Below, piece after piece: positions 39,548 through 45,280 of a stretch of 45,280 nucleotides of DNA. How positions within the stretch are numbered: the stretch's first letter is position 1; the number at the start of each line of letters is the position of its first letter. A program made the position numbers and the translations under genes. The notes under the pieces were generated by a model. It did no database searches. It was not told the DNA's origin and worked only from the letters and a program-made list of their open reading frames with translations. The DNA is taken from assembly GCA_035294855.1 (NCBI GenBank), contig DATGKD010000215.1:1-45280 (forward strand), written 5' to 3'. Source of the DNA: DATGKD01 sp035294855 (lineage in GTDB: Bacteria; Actinomycetota; Acidimicrobiia; Acidimicrobiales; UBA8190).

Positions 39548-40773
39548 AGTCGTTCACCGAGCGCGACCCGCGTCTCATCGGGGTGGTGGCCATCGCGGTG
39601 GCGGCCGCGCTCGTCCTCGGAGTGCTCGTCCTCAACCGATCGGTCTTCGTGCCGTCGTACACGCTGCACGCGCGCTTCGTCGACGCCGCCGGGATCGGCA
39701 AGGGCGCGCCCGTCGACGTGGCCGGCGTGCGCGTCGGCACGGTGAGCGGCATGCGCATCGACGGCAACGCGGTCGTCGCCGACTTGGCCATCGACCACGG
39801 CGTGGTCCTGCCCCACGAGACGACCGCCGCCATCGAGGTCCAGACGCTGCTCGGCGTGCTCGACGTCGTGCTGCAACCGCAGACCGGCTGGGCCCACCCG
39901 CTGCAGGCGGGCGCCACCATCACGAGGACGTCGGTCCCCGTGGAGTTCCAGGACCTGCAGCAGGCGACCGGCAACCTCCTCGAGCAGAGCGACGTGCAGG
40001 CGTTCAACCAGATGGTCGACGCGCTGCAGGCCATCACCCAGGGCAAGCAGGCGCAGGTGGCCGCCATCATCGACGGTCTGAACAAGTTCACCGGCGTGAT
40101 CGACCAGCGCCGTGGGCAGGTGAGCGACCTCATCGGGTCCGCCAACGCGGTGGCGTCGACCGTGGCGCAACACGACCAGCAGCTTGCCGGCCTCGTGGAC
40201 AACGTCGCGCGGGTCGTCCAGGGCCTCGCCGACCACTCGAGCCAGCTCGGGTCGCTCATCCAGAACACCGACCAGATGGCCGCGCAGACCGCCAGCCTGG
40301 TGGGCCAGAACCAGCCTCAGCTCCAGGCGCTCATCGGCCACCTGACATCGGTGCTCGGCGTGGTCCAGCAACACCAGATGGACCTGGCGGAGGGGGTGTC
40401 GTACCTGTCGTCGGCGGTGAAGGGCTTCGCCTCCATCGGCTATTCGGGTCCGAACAACGCGCCGCAGTCGTGGGGGAACATCTACGCCAACCTCATCGGC
40501 ATCTCGGGCGCGTACGGAGCGCTGGGGAACTGCGCGGCGGTCGACACCGCGCTCGACGAGGTCCTCGGGCCCGACCCCACGCCCTGCGACCGGCGCACCG
40601 GGCCGCCCCCCACGAACACGTCGGCCACACCCTCGGGCGGTCCGGGGACGTCTGCGCAGTCGTCGGCCACGCCCACGGGCGGTGCCGCGGCCTCGCCCCC
40701 GGGCGCCGGGGGCGCCCCGCGGTCGTCGTCGGATCCGTTGCAGCAGCTGCTCGTGCCGCTGCTCGGAGGATGA
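39544..40773 (+). CDS. mceC: Mce-family protein, position 3
   Basis: 409 residues. A membrane segment at about 11-31 precedes the MCE domain (AAGIGKGAPVDVAGVRVGTVSGM). The extended helical region (about 130-310) is rich in Gln, Asp and Leu. A cysteine pair brackets GNCAAVDTALDEVLGPDPTPC, and the tail is Pro/Thr/Gly-rich. The ATG overlaps the mceB stop by 4 nt. Confidence 0.92.
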   Translation: MKSFTERDPRLIGVVAIAVAAALVLGVLVLNRSVFVPSYTLHARFVDAAGIGKGAPVDVAGVRVGTVSGMRIDGNAVVADLAIDHGVVLPHETTAAIEVQTLLGVLDVVLQPQTGWAHPLQAGATITRTSVPVEFQDLQQATGNLLEQSDVQAFNQMVDALQAITQGKQAQVAAIIDGLNKFTGVIDQRRGQVSDLIGSANAVASTVAQHDQQLAGLVDNVARVVQGLADHSSQLGSLIQNTDQMAAQTASLVGQNQPQLQALIGHLTSVLGVVQQHQMDLAEGVSYLSSAVKGFASIGYSGPNNAPQSWGNIYANLIGISGAYGALGNCAAVDTALDEVLGPDPTPCDRRTGPPPTNTSATPSGGPGTSAQSSATPTGGAAASPPGAGGAPRSSSDPLQQLLVPLLGG

Positions 40774-42284
40774 CCGTGCGACGCGCGATCACCCGACGGC
40801 GCACCCCGGCACCGCAAGGCGCGCGCCGGCGCCGTCCCGCCTGGAGGCGAGGGCTGTCGGCGACGGCGGTGGCGGCTGCGTTGGCAGTCGGCGGTGTCGC
40901 CCTGGCGTCGTGCGCCGGCGGCCCGTCGTCCTACACGGTCACCGCCATGCTCCCGAGCGCCGAGGGCCTGTTCCCCGGCAACGCCGTGGACCTGCTGGGC
41001 GTCGGGGTCGGCAACGTCACCGGCGTCGCGCCAGGCGCGTCGCGGGTGATCGTGACCATGAGCATCAAGGGGTCGCAGTCGCTGCCCGCGGGGGTCCACG
41101 CCGCGCTGACCACGCCCCAACTGCTCGGCGAACCGTCCATCGAGCTGTCGCCGGGGTACACCGGCGGCCCCCGGCTCGCTCCCGGGGCCGTCATCCCCGA
41201 GTCCCGCACGTCGGTGCCGATATCGACCGACCAGCTGCTGCGCGACCTGCAGCAGTACCTGGGCCAGGTGAACGCGCCGTCCTTCGGGGGGCTCATCAAC
41301 AACCTGGCCCAGGACCTCCAGGGCCAAGGCCAGTCGCTGAACCAGCTCATCGCCCGGGGCGCCACCACCCTGAACGTGCTCGCCCAGAAGGGCAACGACC
41401 TCGGGCAGCTCGAGGGATCGCTCGCGCAGATCACGGGCACGCTCAAGCAGCGGACGTCGACCGTGGCGCAGCTGCTCCAGTCCTACGCGACCGTCGCCCA
41501 CGTGGTGGCGCAGAACAGCGGCCCGCTCGGCGACTCGATCACCCAACTCGCCAATGCAAGCCAACAGCTGGCCGCGTTGCTCAACCCCAACCTGCAACCG
41601 CTGCAGACCGACATCGGCACCATCACCCAGGTGGGGAGGACCCTCGACCGCAACCTGTCGTCGCTCGACCAGGGCCTGTCATCGTCGGTGCAGCTGTTCT
41701 CGGCCGCCGGCCGCGCGTACGACCCCACGCACAACTGGCTGAACCTCAACAACCAGATGGCGCCCGGTCTGACCGGCAACGTGATGGCGGGACTCATCCG
41801 CGACCGTCTCGCCGGCGTGTGCCGCCGCGTGCTCGCCAACCACGCCGCGGGACTGAGCCCGACCCAGGTCCAGACCCTGCAGTCGTGTGGCAATCCGAAC
41901 TCGGGCTACTTCGACCAGCTGCTCTCGGTCATCCCGCAGGTGCTCGGCAACGTGTCGGGCGGTTCGATCTCGTCGAACGGGTCACAGGGGACGGCCGGGA
42001 CGCAGTCGGGCGCGGCGTCGGGGACGACGCCGCAGCAGGTCCTCTCCCAAGGCTTGAACCAGATCCCCGGCCTCACGCCGAGCCAGCGCTCGACCCTGTC
42101 GCAATTGCCGCCCTCGATGCTCAGCACGCCGCAGACCCACGCCCCGCAGTCGTCGAGCGCTGACGTGGCCACGCGGGTGGCGTCGATCACCGACCAGCAA
42201 GCCAACCAAGGCGGTGGTGGCGCGTTCGGCGGCCTCCTGAGCGCACTCGGCGCGGTCGCTCACTTCTTCGGGAGCCTCCTGTGA
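40770..42284 (+). CDS. mceD: Mce-family lipoprotein, position 4
   Basis: 504 residues. An Arg-rich n-region leads to a hydrophobic stretch and the lipobox LASC near residue 48, so the mature protein should be lipid-anchored at that Cys. The MCE domain follows (SAEGLFPGNAVDLLGVGVGNVTGV), then a long helical region and a Gln/Ser/Thr-rich tail. In the M. tuberculosis mce operons the lipoprotein is the fifth gene; here the fourth also has a lipobox. The start overlaps the previous stop by 4 nt. Confidence 0.9.
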   Translation: MTVRRAITRRRTPAPQGARRRRPAWRRGLSATAVAAALAVGGVALASCAGGPSSYTVTAMLPSAEGLFPGNAVDLLGVGVGNVTGVAPGASRVIVTMSIKGSQSLPAGVHAALTTPQLLGEPSIELSPGYTGGPRLAPGAVIPESRTSVPISTDQLLRDLQQYLGQVNAPSFGGLINNLAQDLQGQGQSLNQLIARGATTLNVLAQKGNDLGQLEGSLAQITGTLKQRTSTVAQLLQSYATVAHVVAQNSGPLGDSITQLANASQQLAALLNPNLQPLQTDIGTITQVGRTLDRNLSSLDQGLSSSVQLFSAAGRAYDPTHNWLNLNNQMAPGLTGNVMAGLIRDRLAGVCRRVLANHAAGLSPTQVQTLQSCGNPNSGYFDQLLSVIPQVLGNVSGGSISSNGSQGTAGTQSGAASGTTPQQVLSQGLNQIPGLTPSQRSTLSQLPPSMLSTPQTHAPQSSSADVATRVASITDQQANQGGGGAFGGLLSALGAVAHFFGSLL

Positions 42285-43306
42285 CGGGCCCGGCCGCGAC
42301 GCGCCCGGCCGCGACGCGCCCTGCTGTGCCGCGTGCGGTCGCCAAGGTGGTCGGCGCGCTCGGCGCCGTCGCGCTCGTGGCGGTGGTGCTCGGCGGATGC
42401 GCCGCCGGCAGCGGCTCGGTGCACGCCTCGGCGGTCTTCTCGGATGTGGGGGACCTCGTGTCGGGTGCGCCCGTCCAGTTCGCCGACATCACGGTCGGGA
42501 ACGTGCAGTCGATCACCCTCGATCACAACCAGGCGAAGGTGGTCATGTCGGTGGCGAAGAGCGCCGACGTCCCCGCCGACGTCACCGCGCAGTTGCGCCA
42601 GACCACGATCCTCGGTGAGCGCTACGTGGCGCTCGTGGCCGACGGCACCGGCGGCCGGGCCCTCGGCGACGGCGCGACGATCGCCCACACCGAGGTGGTG
42701 CCCGGCATCCAGCAGCTCGTGTCGTCGGGGACGGCGGTCTTCGGGGCGGTCAACGCCGCGCAGCTCGCGCAGGTCATCGACAACGGCGCGCAGGGCTTCG
42801 GCGGCCAGTCCGCGCAGCTGCGCCAGCTGCTCGACGAGTTCGGCACGGTGCTGGGCGGGTACGCCACGCGCTCGAGCGAGATCCAGTCCGTCGTCCACCA
42901 GATGGACCAGTTCTCGGCCACGCTGGCGCCGAACGCCCAGTCGGACGCGCAGGCGGTGTCCAACCTCGCCCAGACCACGCAGGTCCTCGCCCAGCAGTCG
43001 AACCAGTTCGTCCAGCTCCTGCAGTCCCTCGACAACCTGGCGGTGCAAGGCCGGTCGATCCTCGATTCGGGCGTGCCGCAGACCGAGGACCAGATCAACG
43101 CTCTGGCGGCGGTCGCCGAGCAGCTGGCGGGACACCAGCAGGACCTGGCCAAGCTCCTGCTCTACTTACCGGGCGCGAACCACACGCTCGCGGCGGTGAC
43201 CGTCAACAACTTCGCCCAGGTGCTCGACGACGTCATCGTGTGCGGGATCCCGGGCGGCGGCTCCGACGCGCGCTACGCGTCCACCACCTGCGGGGGCGGC
43301 TCGTGA
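42281..43306 (+). CDS. mceE: Mce-family lipoprotein, position 5
   Basis: 341 residues, the shortest of the set. The lipobox LGGC near residue 40 follows a hydrophobic h-region. The MCE domain (DLVSGAPVQFADITVGNVQSI) and a Gln-rich helical domain follow, and the C-terminus has Cys and Gly (CGIPGGGSDARYASTTCGGG). It lacks the long tail of its neighbours. GTG 42281 overlaps the previous stop by 4 nt. Confidence 0.9.
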   Translation: MTGPAATRPAATRPAVPRAVAKVVGALGAVALVAVVLGGCAAGSGSVHASAVFSDVGDLVSGAPVQFADITVGNVQSITLDHNQAKVVMSVAKSADVPADVTAQLRQTTILGERYVALVADGTGGRALGDGATIAHTEVVPGIQQLVSSGTAVFGAVNAAQLAQVIDNGAQGFGGQSAQLRQLLDEFGTVLGGYATRSSEIQSVVHQMDQFSATLAPNAQSDAQAVSNLAQTTQVLAQQSNQFVQLLQSLDNLAVQGRSILDSGVPQTEDQINALAAVAEQLAGHQQDLAKLLLYLPGANHTLAAVTVNNFAQVLDDVIVCGIPGGGSDARYASTTCGGGS

Positions 43307-44697
43307 TCACCCGCCGGATCCTCGTCAACCTGGTGGCGTTCGTGGTGGTGTCGGCTGCGCTGGTCGCCTACGGGTTCTTGGACCTGCTGGGCAACCCGTT
43401 GCGCCCCACCACGACGGTGTCGACCGTGTTGCCGTCGGCGTCCGGCCTCTCGCCCAACTTCCTCGTCACCTTGGACGGGGTGGACGTGGGCTCGGTGCAG
43501 AGCGTGTCGCTCGTGCCCGGGGGGTCCCGGGTCACGATGACCCTCAACCCCGGCGCCCGGGTGCCGAGCGACGTCTCGGCCCGGGTGGTCGTGGCCAACG
43601 CGCTCGGCGAGCAGGAGGTCGAGCTCGTGCCTCGCTCGACCGCTCCCACCTCGGCGCTGCGCTCCGGCGCGGTCGTCCCCGCCGGTGCCGACTCGACGCC
43701 GGCCGACGTCGGCACGGTCGTGGCCGAGGCGACCAAGTTCCTCCAGGCGATCCCGCCCGGCGCGCTCAACACGGTCCTGCACGAGGTGGCCGTGGCCCTG
43801 AACGGCAACGCCGGTAACCTGCGGGCCATCGCCTCCTCGAGCGCACTGTTCAGTCAGGAGTTCGTGTCCTACCAGCAGCAATTCGAGGCGTTGCTCGCCA
43901 ATTCGCCCCCCGTGCTCGACACCGTCACGCAGAACTCCGCCCAGCTCCGGCAGGGCCTGGCCGACACCGCCGTCCTCGCCCAGGTGCTCGCCAACCATTC
44001 CGGCGACCTCACGCGGCTGTTCGACCAGGGCTCGAGCGCCGCGCAGGCGCTCGACGCGCTGGTCGTGCAGAACCGGCCCAACCTGGGCTGCCTGCTCCAC
44101 GACTCCGCCGACGTGAGCGCCAACCTGGCGACGGCGCCCAACCTCTCGAACCTCGGCACGGCGCTCGCCACCAACCAACTCTTCTTCGGGGCGGTGGCGG
44201 CCATCTCGCCCACGGGCCCGGCCAAGGCGCTCAACGCGGGCGACCAGACCCGCAACGATCAGGAGTGGCTGCGGACGCGCCTGCTCATCCCGCCGGGCCA
44301 GCCCTCGGCGAGCACCTACAGCCAGCCGACCTCGCTGCCGGCGGTGCTGCCCGGGGCGGCGTGCAACACCGAATTCGGACCGGGTGTCGCCGCCGTCAGC
44401 CAGCCCGCCTTCCAGGCCGCCGGGCCCAACGCCCGGGTCGAGTCCCCGACGCCCGCCGAGGCGCAGGTCCGCGGCGGCGGCCCGGTCACGCCGAACGCGG
44501 CACCTGCGTCCGCACATTTCGCGCCGCCCAAGAGTGAGACGCCGCTCGCCGTGCTCGTGGGGCTGGTGATGTTCGCCTGGATGGTCACCCTCGCGAGCCG
44601 CCGAGGACGGTCCCGCTCGGCCCGTCCCCTGCGGGCGCGCGCGTCGCAACCGGGGGCGAGCGCCTCGCGGGGCGCGCACCCACAGCGGAGGTCATGA
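43303..44697 (+). CDS. mceF: Mce-family protein, position 6, with extra C-terminal membrane segment
   Basis: 464 residues. An N-terminal anchor at about 8-27 is followed by the MCE domain (ASGLSPNFLVTLDGVDVGSVQSV), a helical domain and a Pro/Ala-rich linker. A second hydrophobic segment (about 411-428) and a strongly basic tail of about 35 residues end the protein, so both ends are membrane-associated. GTG 43303 overlaps the previous stop by 4 nt. Confidence 0.9.
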   Translation: MITRRILVNLVAFVVVSAALVAYGFLDLLGNPLRPTTTVSTVLPSASGLSPNFLVTLDGVDVGSVQSVSLVPGGSRVTMTLNPGARVPSDVSARVVVANALGEQEVELVPRSTAPTSALRSGAVVPAGADSTPADVGTVVAEATKFLQAIPPGALNTVLHEVAVALNGNAGNLRAIASSSALFSQEFVSYQQQFEALLANSPPVLDTVTQNSAQLRQGLADTAVLAQVLANHSGDLTRLFDQGSSAAQALDALVVQNRPNLGCLLHDSADVSANLATAPNLSNLGTALATNQLFFGAVAAISPTGPAKALNAGDQTRNDQEWLRTRLLIPPGQPSASTYSQPTSLPAVLPGAACNTEFGPGVAAVSQPAFQAAGPNARVESPTPAEAQVRGGGPVTPNAAPASAHFAPPKSETPLAVLVGLVMFAWMVTLASRRGRSRSARPLRARASQPGASASRGAHPQRRS

Positions 44698-45280
44698 TGC
44701 CGGACGAACCCGTCCCGCCCGAAGATCCCGGTATCGCCGTGGTGGGGGGCACCGCGCCCCGCGAGCCGGTGCGCGGCCGTGGGCGCAAGCGGGGCCGGGC
44801 TCGTTTCGGGTCACGTGGCGCGTCGGCGACGGCGGTCCCCGACGGCGGCGGCCGCACCCCCCGGCACGCGCGCGGCGCCGGCGGCGCGGGGGAGCGCGCC
44901 GCGCCGAGCGCCGGCACCGGCACATCGTCGGCGGGCGACGTCATTCCGAAAGAAGACCCGGCGCCCGACGCTTCGGCGTCCGTTGTCCCCTCGAGCGAGC
45001 TCGCCGACGACGCGGGCGCCCACGCCGACGCGGGCACCTCGGAGGAGTTCGACGGCGGGCGTCGGTCGTGGACGCCTCCCACGCGCGGTCGCGGCGCGTA
45101 CCGACCCGGCACCGTGCCGACGCGCTTGGCGCTGTTGCTCGGCGCGGTGGCGATCGCGGCGTCGGCGCTCGCCGTGGTCTTCGGCATCCTGTGGTCCACA
45201 GCGGGCTCGGGCGACGCGCAGGCGAGCCAGGCGAAGCAGGTGGCGCAGCTGTTCCTGCTCAAGTTCACCAACTTCAAGCC
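44694..45280 (+). CDS. Mce-associated membrane protein, 3'-truncated by window edge
   Basis: 195 codons are visible; the frame is open to the end. ATG 44694 overlaps the mceF stop by 4 nt (ATG 44697 is an alternative). About 145 residues of disordered Gly/Ala/Arg/Pro-rich cytoplasmic sequence are followed by a membrane segment and then FLLKFTNFKP, which matches the start of the conserved exported domain of Mce-associated membrane proteins. Such proteins stabilise Mce complexes in mycobacteria. The N-terminal region is longer than usual. Confidence 0.8.
   Translation, partial: MMPDEPVPPEDPGIAVVGGTAPREPVRGRGRKRGRARFGSRGASATAVPDGGGRTPRHARGAGGAGERAAPSAGTGTSSAGDVIPKEDPAPDASASVVPSSELADDAGAHADAGTSEEFDGGRRSWTPPTRGRGAYRPGTVPTRLALLLGAVAIAASALAVVFGILWSTAGSGDAQASQAKQVAQLFLLKFTNFK

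Noticed and set aside
39243..42284. 1013-codon frame apparently joining regions of three Mce genes
   Set aside because: Only the part from 40770 reads as a Mce protein with an ATG at a 4-nt overlap; the upstream part is out-of-frame translation of mceB and mceC.

Overview
The window is 45.3 kb of very GC-rich DNA carrying about 43 protein genes. It looks like the chromosome of a high-GC actinobacterium, possibly of the Acidimicrobiia, though that class-level guess is inference. The markers are a mycothiol amidase (mca), two F420-type LLM oxidoreductases, an F420-type PPOX protein, a PspA/HtpX/PspAB stress operon, a nitrobindin, and a complete actinobacterial mce lipid-import operon with MceG. 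Many genes start with GTG. I saw no tRNA, rRNA, CRISPR array, transposase or phage gene.

Left part (1-13 kb). The 3' part of a ComM/YifB ATPase gene and dprA, normally adjacent, are separated by three opposite-strand genes (DUF899 thioredoxin-like protein, DinB-like protein, epoxide hydrolase) and a hairpin-rich spacer. Then come a secreted G1 glutamic peptidase, a V4R-GAF-GGDEF-EAL cyclic-di-GMP protein, an ECF sigma factor overlapping a triple-VOC protein, a YacP-like NYN nuclease, alanine dehydrogenase and a PPOX protein.

Middle part (13-28.7 kb). This is mostly core metabolism and stress genes: a hypothetical gene, fumC, a pterin dehydratase, a DUF6687-like gene, pspA-htpX-pspAB divergent from mca across an array of TCATCC repeats, an SCP2 protein, a YdjC/ChbG deacetylase with a newly noticed 63-aa ORF upstream, LLM oxidoreductases, a TIGR01777 epimerase, a slipin, purE, a methyltransferase/nitrobindin pair, a DsbA-like protein and a PAP2 phosphatase.

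Right part (28.7-45.3 kb) is the most interesting. On the minus strand an ECF sigma factor with a C-terminal membrane segment and exported tail overlaps mceG by 4 nt. Divergent from it are a secreted protein with a non-canonical sortase-like C-terminus, a sortase with a long C-terminal extension, and a low-complexity membrane protein overlapping the sortase gene. After a degenerate tandem repeat come yrbE-A, yrbE-B, six mce genes (two adjacent ones encode lipoproteins) and the start of a Mce-associated membrane protein. From yrbE-B onward every junction is a 4-nt stop/start overlap. The layout suggests one locus for lipid import together with cell-surface protein anchoring under a membrane-tethered sigma factor; this is inference from gene order.

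Across the window, 11 genes have an nAnnnT hexamer ending 6-7 nt before the start codon and no Shine-Dalgarno sequence, the layout expected for leaderless transcripts.
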